Position numbers and translations under genes: made by a program
Source: Cinclus cinclus
Taxonomy: Eukaryota > Chordata > Aves > Passeriformes > Cinclidae
NCBI RefSeq assembly: GCF_963662255.1
Contig: NC_085046.1
Coordinates: 21,781,620-21,845,619, forward strand
Reading direction: 5' to 3'
Length of the DNA stretch: 64,000 nt
Notes under the pieces: generated by a model
The model's input: the letters and a program-made list of their open reading frames with translations, nothing else
Database searches by the model: none
Told to the model about the DNA's origin: nothing
Shown: positions 53,701 through 63,121 of the stretch, one piece after another
Layout of the letters: every line of letters starts with the position of its first letter
Numbering within the stretch: the stretch's first letter is position 1

Positions 53701-54873
53701 CCTTAGTAATGAATTTGTTCTCAACAATAGAAAAACCTTCTAACAGCTCCAAAATGTCATAAGCACTTTATTTTTTAATTGAATAGTCAACATTTCTAAA
53801 ATTATGTATGTTAGAAATATTTTTTAAGGTTTTTCATCAGTTTACTAGACAAAAAAATACTGTGTTGTTGTTGGATTTACTTTGCTTGACTTTTGAGCTA
53901 CTTAAAAGAAATGTCTCCTTGTGGATTTTCAACTCATAGCTGTTCTTAACCCTAATCACATTCAACTAAAGAGCATCAGATTTTTTTTGCAATCATTTTG
54001 GCTTACTGGATTTCAATGATTTGCAGCTTTTACTGTTAGTCTAACTCAGTTTCCATTTCAAAATAATGGTGCCAAAATGTGAATTTTAAGGATACCCACA
54101 TAATTTATTTTCTCCGTGAATAGTCCTCTCCCTACTATCACCTATTCTTTTCACAAGTTACAACATTCATATCCAGACAACATTCATATCCAGATTCAAC
54201 ATAGGACTTTATCAACTTACAGAGTGATCTGTGTCTTTGTGTTTGTGCTTGTCACATCTATTTGTACATGTAGATACTGAGAGAATCTCTAGAAAACAAC
54301 CTCCCAGACCATTAAAAAGTTTTAAAGTTTTTCATCACTGAACACCAAAAGCAAATCCAAACATCCTTCAAGACTCTTCATGAGTGATGTTACTTTTTCC
54401 CTAGGGGAAAAGTACTTAAAATGCTAAATGCTAAGGGAAGAGATCTATCTTAGGGTCTGTATAATTCTTATCAAGAATTTTGTTTTATATTGATCCTAAC
54501 CAGAAAGTATGGTTTGGTGAGTGTCTGGACCAGCACACATGTAAAAAGCACTTGTGAGCTTTTTTTCTTACCCTGCCTGATTTCAACTAGAAATTGCATG
54601 GTAGGATTAACATTTGTTGTAGAAATGAATGTTTACCTACTGCTAAAGTAAATAACACCAAAACTAGATCTGTGTGAATTTAAAATAATTCTAGTAGCTT
54701 AATCAGTTAAATATCTCGGGAAATGCAAGAATGGTTAGTACAATAACTCCTTACACAAACATATCTTTGGGTTGAATATAAAAAGTCAAACTGAAGGCTC
54801 CACTTTTACTTTGGATCATTTTCAAGAACTTAACATAGATTATATTAACTTTAATATATATACTAAACACAAA
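47711..54873. other. Gene-free AT-rich interval
   Basis: About 7 kb with no exon, RNA gene or named transposon. Frames reach 113 codons (49,109-49,450, minus) without recognisable features. Contained simple features are an A13 run near 51,900 and a 17-bp direct duplication at 54,160-54,193. Confidence 0.45.
54160..54193. repeat. Perfect 17-bp tandem duplication
   Basis: ACAACATTCATATCCAG is present twice in direct succession (54,160-54,176 and 54,177-54,193) with no mismatch, a recent local slippage duplication. Confidence 0.95.
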
Positions 54874-54878
54874 GTAGC
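54874..54878. repeat. Target-site duplication GTAGC, left copy
   Basis: The five bases GTAGC lie directly before the TG start of the LTR at 54,879 and are repeated exactly after its CA end at 55,579-55,583. This fixes both ends of the insertion. A 5-bp duplication is usual for ERVL-type integrations, but also occurs in some other classes. Confidence 0.85.
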
Positions 54879-55578
54879 TGTCTTGGTTTGAAAGACAGGT
54901 GTTTGCTCAGGAAAGCAGAAGTTTCCCTTTGGACTGAAAAAAATTGTGATTCTTCCGATTATTAGAATTTTGGAATTAAGAGAGCTCTCAGGCAAAGATA
55001 TGGGGGTAGGAATAACAGTTCTTTACTAGTATATCTAACACGACAAACAAGAACAACAACAGCTATGAAATTACCCACAAACAGAACAGTAACTCAGTCC
55101 CAGTGTTTTTTGGCTGCAGGCACCTTTTCCCTGAGCTGCAGTTCCCGGTGCTGGGGGCGGGCGGGTCCCGCAGAGCTGCAGGAGGGCTGGGGGTGATGGC
55201 AGCGCTGTCCCAGGGGGAGAGAGAGAGATGGAGAGAGAGCCCTCTGCTCACGGTGTGGGTCCTGGTACTCAGCAGAGTGCTGGATGGTGGTAGTTCACAG
55301 CGAGAAGACAGCCGGGCAGGGTCCGATGGTGGTTTCCCGACGCTGGGATGGCAGGGATGGGACACAGGCGGCGATCGTCCTTCTCGTCCAAACTCCGTGG
55401 AGGAAATGGGCCGAGGCCCAGCCTTCTGCTTCCTCTTCTGGCTGTTTGAATCTCGCGGGGTTTCCCTCTTCCCTCCCGTCCCCTCCCCCTTGTCACCAGG
55501 GCCCAGTCAACAGGTATCTTAGCATGACAATGGGGAAAATTCCACAGAGGGAAAAGGGAAAGAAACCAACCCCCAACA
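54879..55578 (-). mobile_element. Solo LTR of a passerine endogenous retrovirus, 700 bp
   Basis: The element begins TGTCTTGGTTTGAAAGACAG and ends ACCAACCCCCAACA, giving TGT..ACA termini, and is framed by a perfect 5-bp duplication (GTAGC). I recognise the left end, with the CTCTCAGGCAAAGATATGGG and GGAATAACAGTTCTTTA blocks, as an LTR family frequent in songbird genomes. The last block is the complement of an A(A/G)TAAAGAACTGTTATT polyadenylation-type region. That places U5 on the left, so the LTR is oriented on the minus strand. No internal retroviral sequence adjoins it, consistent with recombination between the two LTRs of a former provirus. Its middle (about 55,140-55,490) is GC-rich, and open frames there (139 and 100 codons) are by-products. 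Confidence 0.85.
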
Positions 55579-55583
55579 GTAGC
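55579..55583. repeat. Target-site duplication GTAGC, right copy
   Basis: The exact repeat of the five bases that precede the LTR at 54,879. Seeing both copies intact suggests that the insertion is not very old and has not been rearranged. Confidence 0.85.
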
Positions 55584-55739
55584 TCAAAAACTTCTCATTT
55601 TTACAAAACTGAAAACTGATCTCTTTGAGACCTTTTACATACCAGGCCCCAAAACACTTAATTTGGAAGTCTAAAACAGCAAAGTTAGTTTTCTTCACAG
55701 TACCTGGTATGGGTCTGTGCTCTGGATTTTTGATTAAAA

Positions 55740-56212
55740 TCATGATGAGAACAAGAGATGGTTTTGTTCCTGCTGCAGAAGTGCTTAGATAGCATCAAGG
55801 CCTTCTCCGCTTCTCACCCCAGCCCACCAGCCTGAAGGCAGCTGGGAGAGGACACAGCTGGGACGGCCATCCCCAGCAGACTAAAGATATAACACAAACC
55901 TTATAGCTCATGCCCAGCAGTAAATCTGGGGGAAGAAAAGGGAGGGATGTTTTGAAATATGACATTTGTCCTCCCAAAGTCACTGTTATATAGGAGTGAG
56001 CCCTGATTTCCTGGAACTGGCTGAACACACCTGCCTGCCCATGGAGAAGGGGTGAATTTATACCTTGCTTTACTTTTCTTGTATGCACAGCTTTTCCTTT
56101 ACCCGTTAAACTGTGTCTATCTGAACCCCCAAGTATTCTCACTTTTCCTCTACTGGTTGTTCCCTGTCCCAAGACCTCTGGGACTTACTTGCCAAAAGGG
56201 GCAAAAACACAG
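55740..56212 (+). mobile_element. Truncated LTR of a second passerine endogenous retrovirus family
   Basis: The right two thirds of a known songbird LTR type are present in sense orientation. Landmarks in order are GCTGCAGAAGTGCTTAGATA, GCATCAAGGCCTTCTCCGCT, GAGAGGACACAGCTGGGACG, CACCTGCCTGCCCATGGAGA, TTTACCCGTTAAACTGTGTC (degraded ATTAAA polyadenylation region), TATTCTCACTTTTCCTCTAC and a terminus near GGGACTTACTTGCC. The usual U3 start (a TGTCCTGGTTTCAG-type end) is missing, and I find no target duplication. It is therefore a truncated or rearranged copy, distinct in family and orientation from the solo LTR just upstream. Confidence 0.75.
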
Positions 56213-56435
56213 GATTAAAAAAATACCATTTGAAGTTCATGAGAGAGACAAAGCCTTTAAGGATTCCAAAGCACCTTTGTACCAGTGTCCATACACGCCA
56301 CAAGGAGAATGGCTCACCCAAAGCACACAACACGTGACTGCGTGGCTGCCAAGTGACCCCACAGCAGATGACCCGACCATGCCGCTGGTGTTACCAACCC
56401 CGAGGCCAAAATGACCACACCACCGGGGAGGGCAG
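56213..56435 (+). other. Spacer between LTR fragment and satellite, with a possible ERV-internal remnant
   Basis: This 220-bp segment lies directly 3' of the plus-strand LTR fragment, where the internal region of that element would start, and directly before the first satellite unit. A plus-strand frame stays open from within the LTR to 56,414. Its last 65 or so codons are proline- and threonine-rich towards the end and look more protein-like than neighbouring frames. They may be a scrap of retroviral internal sequence, but I recognise no domain or motif. Confidence 0.25.
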
Positions 56436-56685
56436 GTGGACCCGCCCCCCGAAACGTGGACACAGAAGATGAAATTACGTGGCTCAACCCCCGAAACGTC
56501 GAACTAAAAGCGGATATTGCGAGGCCCCGCCCCCCGAAACGTCGACACACCCTCGAAATTACGAGGCTCCAACCCCAAAACGATGATAGAAAAGTGAAAA
56601 TTGTGCGGCTCTGCCCCCGAATCATCGACAGAGAAGCGGAAATTGCACGAACCCACCCCAAGAAACGTTGACACAGCCGCGAAAT
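56436..56685 (-). repeat. Reverse-orientation block of the 42-bp satellite, about six units
   Basis: Six units read on the minus strand, marked on the plus strand by GAAACGT or its variants at 56,451, 56,493, 56,536, 56,577, 56,619 and 56,662. The spacing is 42, 43, 41, 42 and 43 bp. They carry the same blocks as the main array (complement of GTGTCGACGTTTCGG and of GGGGCGGGGCC), but in the opposite direction. The block is more diverged than the main array and ends at an inversion point within GAAATTTCCGC (56,681-56,691). Confidence 0.9.
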
Positions 56686-59600
56686 TTCCGCTTTTGTGTC
56701 GACATTTTGGGGGAGGGGCCAGGCAATTATGGGGAAGTGTCGACAATTCGGGGGGTGGGGCCGCGCCATTTCGGCTTTTGTGTCGTAGTTTCGGGGGCGG
56801 AGCCGCGTAATTTCATCTTTTTTGTCGACATTTCAGTGGCGGAGCCACGTAATTTCATCGTTCATGGCAGCATTTTGGGGGGTGGGGACGCGCAATATCC
56901 GCTTTTGTGTCGACGTTTTGGGGTCAGAGCTGCGTAATTTGGCTTTTGTGTCGACATTTCTGGGGCTGAGCCACCTAATTTCATCTTTCGTGTCGACGTT
57001 TCGATTAGCACGGCCGTGAAATATCCGAGGTTGTGTTGACGTTTCGGGGTCGGGGCCGCGCAATTTCTGCTTTTGTGTAGACGGTTCGGGGGCTGAGCCA
57101 CGTAATTTCACTTTTGTGTCAACTTTTCGGTTGGCGGGGCCACGAAATATCGGAGGTCGTGTCGACAATTCGGGGGGTGGGGCCACGCATTTTCCGCTTT
57201 TGTGTCGACGTTTCGGGGGCTGAGCCACATAATTTGGCTTTTGTGTCGACGTTTCGGTCGGCGGGCCCGCGCAATATCTGCTTTTGTGTCAACATTTCGG
57301 GGTGCGGGGCCGTGAAATATTGGAGTTTGTGTCGACATTTTGGGGGGCGGGGCCTCGCAATATCCGCTTTTGTGTCGACGTTTTGGGGGCAGAGCCAGGT
57401 AATTTCCTCTTTTGTATTGTCGTTTTTGGGGCGGGGCCGCGCAATATCTGCTTTTGTGTCGACGTTTCAGGGGACGGGGCCGCGCAATTTCCGCTTTTGT
57501 GTCGACGTTTCGGGGGCTGAGCCACGTAATTTCCTCTTTTGTGTCGATGTTTCGTTGGCAGAGCCAACTAATTCGGGGCTGTGGACGTTTCAGTGGGCGG
57601 GGTCGCGCAATATCCGCTTTTGTGTTGACATTTCGGGGTGCGGGGCCGTGAAATATCTGAGACTGTGTTGACGTTGCGGGGTCGGGGCCTCGCAATATCC
57701 GCTTTTGTGTAGACGGTTCGGGGGCCGAGCCACGTAATTTCGCTTTTGTGTCGACGTTTCGGTTGGCGGGGCCGTGAAATATCGGAGGTTGTGTCGACGT
57801 TTCGGGGGGCACGGCTATGCAATTTCCACTTTTGTGTCGGTGTTTCGCAGGTGGAGCAACCTAATTTTGCTTTTGTGTCGACGTTTTGGGGGACGGTGCC
57901 GTGAAATTTACGCTTTTGTGCCGACGTTTAAGGGGGCGGAGCCGCGCAATATCCGCTTCTGTGTTGGCGTTTCGGGTGGAGGGGCCGCGGAATATCGGAG
58001 GCTTTGTCGATGTTTCGGGGGGCTGAGCCACGTGATTAAGCAGCAGTGTTGACGTTTCGAGGGGAGGGGCCGCTCAATATCCGCTTTTGTGTTGACATTT
58101 CAGAGGGCGGGGCCTTGCAATTTCCGTTTCTGTGTCGATGTTTCGGGGGTGGGGCCCCTCAATTTCCGCTTTTGCGTCGATGTTTCGGGGGTGGGGCCCC
58201 TCAATTTCCTCTTTTGTGTCGACATTTTGGGGTGCGGGGCTGCGAAATATCTGAGGTTGTGTCGACGTTTTGGGGGCGGTGCTGCATAATATCAGCTTTT
58301 TTGTTGACGTTTTGTGAGCGGAGCCGCGCAATTTCCGCTTTCGTGTCGACATTTTGGGGACGGAGCCACATTATTTCGCTTTTGTGTTGATGTTTCAGGG
58401 GCGGGGTCGTGCAGTATCCACTTTTGTGTCGACATTTCGGTTGGTGGGGCCGTGAAATATCGGAGGTTGTGTCAACGTTGCGGGGGGCGGGCCCGGGCAA
58501 TTTCCGCCTTTGTGTCGACGTTTCCGGGGCAGGGCCTCGCAATATCCACTTTTGTGTCGATGATTCGGGGGGCTGAGCCACGTGATTAAGCAGCTGTGTG
58601 GACGTTTTGGGGGGCGGGACCGTGCAATTTCCGCTTTTGATGTCGACATTTCGGGGTCGGGGCCGCGTAATTTGGCTTTTGTGTCGACGTTTTGGGGGCA
58701 GGGCCACGCAATATCCGCTTTTGTGTCGACGTTTCGGGGTGCGGGGCCGTGAAATATCCGAGATTGTGTCGACGTTGCAGGGGGCGGGGCCACGCGATAT
58801 CCGCTTTTGTTTCGACGCTTCGGTTGGCGGGGCCGCGCACTTTCCTCTTTTGTGTTGACATTTCGGGGGCCGAGCCTCATAATTTTCTCTTTTGTGTCGA
58901 CATTTCAGAGGGCGGGGCCGCAAAATATCCGAGGTTGTGTCGACGTTGCGGGGGGCGGGGCCACGCAATATCTGCTTTTGTGCCGATGTTTTGGGGGTGG
59001 ACCCATGTAATTTTGGGGGTGTGTCAACGTTTCGGGGTGCGGGGCCTTGAAATATCGGAGGTTGTGTCGAAGTGTTGGGGGGCGGTGCCGCGCAATTTCC
59101 GCTTTTGTGTCGACCTTTCTGGGGGCGGAGTTGCGCAATTTCCGCTTTTGTGTTGACATTTCGGGGGGCGGGGCCACATAATTTGGCTTTTGTGTCGACG
59201 TTTCATGGGCGGGGCCACGTAATTTCACTGTTGTGTCGACGTTTCGGTTGGTGGGGCCACATAATTTCCTTTTGTGTGTCGACATTTCGGGGGTAGGGCC
59301 ACGCAATATCCGGTTTTGTGTTGACATTTTGGGGACGGGGCCGCGCAATATCTGCTTTTGTGTTGACGTTTCGGGGGCGGAGCCACGTAATTTCGGGGGT
59401 GTGTTGACGTTTCAGGCGTGGGGCCGCATGATATCCACTTTTGTGTCAACATTTCGGGGTGCGGGGCCGTGAAATATCGGAGGTTGTGTAGACGGTGCGG
59501 GGGCCGAGCCACGTAATTTCGCATTTGTGTCGACGTTTCGGGGGGCTGAGCCACGTGATTAAGCAGCTGTGTCGACGTTTTGGGGGGCGTGACTGTGGAA

Positions 59601-62600
59601 TTTCCTATTTTTGTCGACATCTCAGGGGCTGAGCCACGTAATTTTATCTTTCATGGCGATGTTTTGGGGGGCGGGGCAGCGCAATAGCTGCTTTTGTGTC
59701 GACGTTTTGGGGGCGGAGCCACGTAATTTCAGGGGTGTGTCGACGTTTCGGGGGGTGGGGCCGCACAATATCCGCTTTTGTGTCAACGTTTCAGGGGGGT
59801 GGGGACGCGCAATATCCGCTTTTGTGTCGACGTTTCACGGGCGGGGCCGTGTAATTTCCTCTATTGTGTCGACATTCCAGGGGGTGGCGCGAGAAATTTC
59901 CTCTTTTGTGTCAACATTTTGGGGGGCTGTGCCGCGCAATTTCCGCTTTTGTGTCGACGTTTCGGGGGGCGGGGTCGCGTTATATCGGAGGTTGTGTCGG
60001 CAATTCGGGGGGTGGGGCTGCACCATTTCCACTTTTGTGTGGTAGTTTTGGGGGCGGAGCCACGTAATTTCGGGGGTGTGTCAAGGGTTCGGAGGAGGGG
60101 CCGCGCAATTTCCACTTTTGTGTCGACGTTTCGGGGGGCGGAGCCACGTAATTTGGCTTTTGTGTTGACATTTCGGGGGCTGAGCCTCCTAATTTCATCG
60201 TTCGTGTCGACGTTTCGATTAGCGGGGCCATGAAATATCCGAGGTTGTGTTGATGTTTCAGGGTCGGGGCCGCACAATTTCCGCTTTTGTGTCGACGTTT
60301 CGGGGGGCGGGGTCGTGCAATTTCCGCTTTTGTGTAGACGGTTCGGGGGCGGAGCCATGTAATTTCGCTTTTGTGTCGATGATTCGGGGGGCTGAGCCAC
60401 GTGATTAAGCAGCTGTGTCGACGTTTTGGGAGCGGGACCACGCAATATCCGCTTTTGTGTCGACGTTTCAGAGGGCAGGGCCTTGCAATTTCCGCTTCTG
60501 TGTTGATGTTTCGGGGGTGGGGCCCCGCAATTTCCCCTTTTGTGTCGACGTTTCGGGGGGAGGGCACGCAAAATATCAGAGGTTGTGTCGACGATTCGGG
60601 GGGCGGGGCCGCGCAATATCCACTTTTGTGTCAACGTTTTGGGGGCGGGGCCGGGCAATATCTGCTTTTGTGTCAACGTTTTGGGGCGGAGCCGGGCAAT
60701 ATCTGCTTTTGTGTCAACGTTTTGGGGCGGAGCCGCGTAATTTCGGGGTTGTGTTGACGTTTCAGGGGGCGGGGCCGCACGATACCCGCTTTTGTGTCAA
60801 CGTTTCAGGGGGGCGTGGGGGTGCAATATCCGCTTTTGTGTCGACGTTTCACGGGCGGAGCCACGTAATTTCGGGGGTGTGTCGATGTTTCAGGGGGCGG
60901 GGTCACGCAATTTCTGCTTTTGTGTAGACGGTTCGGGGGCGGAGCCACGTAATTTCGCTTTTGTGTCGATGATTCTGGGAGCTGAGCCACGTGATTAAGC
61001 AGCTGTGTCGACGTTTTGGGGGGCGGGGCCGTGCGATTTCCGCTTTTGTGTTGACATTTCGGGGGCTGGTCCACGTAATTTGGCTTTTGTGTCGACGTTT
61101 CAGTCGGTGGGGCCGCATGATATCCACTTTTGAGTCGAAGTTCAGGGGGCGGAGCCACGTAATTTGGCTTTTGTGTCGACATTTCAGGCGGCAGCCCCGA
61201 GCAATATCCGCTTTTGTGTCGACGTTTTTGGGGGGCGGGGCCATGAAATTTACGCTTTTGTGTCGACATTTCGTGGGAGGGGCCACAAAATATCCGCTTT
61301 TGTGTCGACGTTTCGGGGGCGGAGCCACACAATTTCCCCTTTTGTGTCGAAGTTTCAAGGGGAGGGGCCACTCAATTTTGCTTTTGTGTCAATGATTCCC
61401 GGGGCGGGGCTGCACAATTTCATTTTTTGTGTCGACGTTTCAGGGGGCAGGGCTGCGCAATCTCCGCTTTTGTGTTGATGTTTCGCGGGCGGGGCCACGC
61501 AATTTCTTCTTTTGTCTCGAAATTTCAGGGTGCGTGGCCGCGAAATATCGGAGGTTGTGTCGACGTTTTGGGGGGCGGGGCCGTGAAATATCGGAGGTTG
61601 TGTCGACCTTGTGGGGGCAGAGCCACGTAATTTCGGGGGTGTGTCAACGTTTCGGGGGGCAGGGCCTCTCAATATCCAATTTTGATGTCAACATTTCGGG
61701 GGTGGGGCCACGTAACTTCGGTTTTGTGTCGACATTTCACAGGCGGAGCCACATAATTACACGGCCGTGTTGCCGTTTCGGTTGGTGGGGCCGCGAAATA
61801 TCGGAGGCTGTGTCGACGTTTTGGGGGGCGGGGCCGCGCAATTTCCTGTTTTCTGTCGACGTTTCAGAGGGTGGGGCCTTGCAATTTCCCCTTTTGTGTC
61901 GACATTTCGTGGGGTGGCATGCGAAATTTCCTCTTTTGTGTCGATGTTTCAGGGGACGCGGCCGCGCAATATCCGCTTTTGTGTCGACATTTCGGGGGTA
62001 GGGCCAGCAAAATATCGGAGGTTTTGTCGACGTTTTGGGGGGCGGAGCCACGTAATTTCAGGGGTGTGTTGACATTTCGGGGGGCGGGGCCGCGCGATAT
62101 CCACTTTTGTGTCAACGTTTTGGAGGCGGAGCCGCGCAATATCTGCTTTTGTGTCGACCTTTAGTTGGCAGAGCCACGTAATTTCACCTTTAGTGTCGAT
62201 GTTTCGGGGGGCGGGTCCACGCAATATCCGATTTTGTGTCAACGTTTTGGGGGCTGAGCCACATATTTTCGCGGCTGTGTCGACGTTTCGGGGGGCGGGG
62301 CCGTGAAATATCTGAGGTTGTGTCGACGTTTTGGGGGCGGGGCCACATAATATCAGCTTTTGTGTCGACGTTTTGTGAGCGGAGCCACATTATTTCGCTT
62401 TTGTGTTGACGTTTCAGGGGCGGGGTCGTGCAGTATCTGCTTTTGTGTCGACATTTCGGGGTGTGGGGCCGTGAAATATCGGAGGTTGTGTCGACGTTGC
62501 GGGGGGCGGGGCCACGCAATTTCCGCCTTTGTGTTGACGTTTTGGGGGCGGAGCCACGTAATTTCGGGGGTGTGTCGACGTTTCGGGCAGCAGGGTCGCG

Positions 62601-62974
62601 TATTTTACGTTTTTGTGTAGACGTTTCGGGAGGCGGGGCCGCGCAATTTCTCTTTTGTGTCGACGTTTCGCGGGCGGAGCCACGTAATTACACAGCAGTG
62701 TCAACGTTTCAGTTGGCGGGACCATGAAATATCCGAGGTTGTGTTGACGTTTCAGGGGGCAGGGTCGCGCATTTTCCTCTTTTTTGTCAACGTTTCAGGG
62801 GCTGAGCCACGTTACTTCATCTTTCGTGGCGACGTTTCGGGGGGTGGGGCCGCGCAATTTCTCTTTTGTGTCGACGTTTTGGGGACAGGGCCGCACAATA
62901 TCTGCTTCTGTGTCGACGTTTTGGGGGCGGAGCCACGTAATTCGGCTTTTGTGTCAACGTTTCGGGGGCGGGGC
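56686..62974 (+). repeat. Large CpG-rich satellite array, 42-bp unit, about 149 forward units
   Basis: The array spans about 6.3 kb of head-to-tail units of 41-45 bp, most often 42. Each unit has three parts. A constant block is TTTTGTGTCGACGTTTCGG, a SalI site GTCGAC in most undecayed units. A GC-box-like block is GGGGGCGGGGCC or GGGGGCGGAGCC. The tail defines the unit types: GCGCAATATCCGC, GCGCAATTTCCGC, ACGTAATTTCG or ACGTAATTTGG, GTGAAATATCGGAGG, and the rarer ACGTGATTAAGCAGC. Undecayed units carry up to about seven CpGs. The strand is G-rich on plus. Open frames up to 190 codons (+) and 271 codons (-) run through it because 42 bp is 14 codons; I treat none as a gene. I do not recognise the unit as a named avian satellite. 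Confidence 0.95.
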
Positions 62975-62992
62975 CCCGCAAATGGGTCGCCA
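62975..62992 (-). other. Primer-binding-site-like motif next to the LTR
   Basis: On the minus strand, three bases after the LTR terminus, the sequence reads TGGCGACCCATTTGCGGG. Retroviral primer-binding sites are about 18 nt, begin with TGG (the complement of the tRNA CCA end) and lie two to three bases beyond the LTR, so position and start fit. I cannot assign a tRNA. The motif merges directly into the first satellite unit, without gag-like sequence. Confidence 0.4.
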
Positions 62993-63042
62993 AAATGTTA
63001 GCGTGGAAACACATATTCACAGGATGATTATATACAGGTGTT

Positions 63043-63048
63043 TTTATT
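63043..63048 (-). terminator. LTR polyadenylation signal AATAAA
   Basis: AATAAA on the minus strand, within CTTCAATAAAAACACC, is placed between the TATA box and the LTR terminus as expected for the R region of a retroviral LTR. Confidence 0.6.
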
Positions 63049-63113
63049 GAAGAGCTCTGGGAGCCGGGGTACAAACACAAATCTGACTCCAACATGGATT
63101 GCAGATGAACATG

Positions 63114-63121
63114 TTTTTATA
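63114..63121 (-). promoter_or_regulatory. LTR TATA box TATAAAAA
   Basis: TATAAAAA on the minus strand, preceded by AAAGGG and about 70 bp upstream of AATAAA, is the likely core promoter of the LTR. Transcription from it would run leftward, through the primer-site motif and into the satellite array. Confidence 0.55.

Noticed and set aside
55103..55522. 139-codon plus-strand frame in GC-rich DNA
   Set aside because: It lies inside the solo LTR defined by its ends and target duplication, and is antisense to the LTR.
56405..56415. GCCAAAATG shared by the left edge of the array (near 56,405) and the LTR/primer-site junction (near 62,990)
   Set aside because: Only nine bases match, and the orientation relative to the adjacent satellite units is not the mirror image expected for a shared boundary. 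Probably chance.
58201..58968. 255-codon minus-strand open frame
   Set aside because: A satellite by-product for the same reasons. Unit-length variation of 41-45 bp would shift any real coding frame repeatedly.
59861..60676. 271-codon minus-strand open frame, the longest in the window
   Set aside because: It lies wholly inside the 42-bp satellite, starts at TTG, repeats every 14 residues, and equally long frames exist in other registers and on the other strand. The openness is a consequence of the repeat period.
56436..62974. CRISPR-like array
   Set aside because: Units are contiguous with no unique spacers, units vary throughout, and the context is a vertebrate nuclear genome. It is a satellite.
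56700..62974. Classical intramolecular G-quadruplex in each unit
   Set aside because: Each unit has only two G-runs close together, and the next are about 30 bp away. Four-run motifs with short loops are not evident, so I do not claim quadruplexes here.
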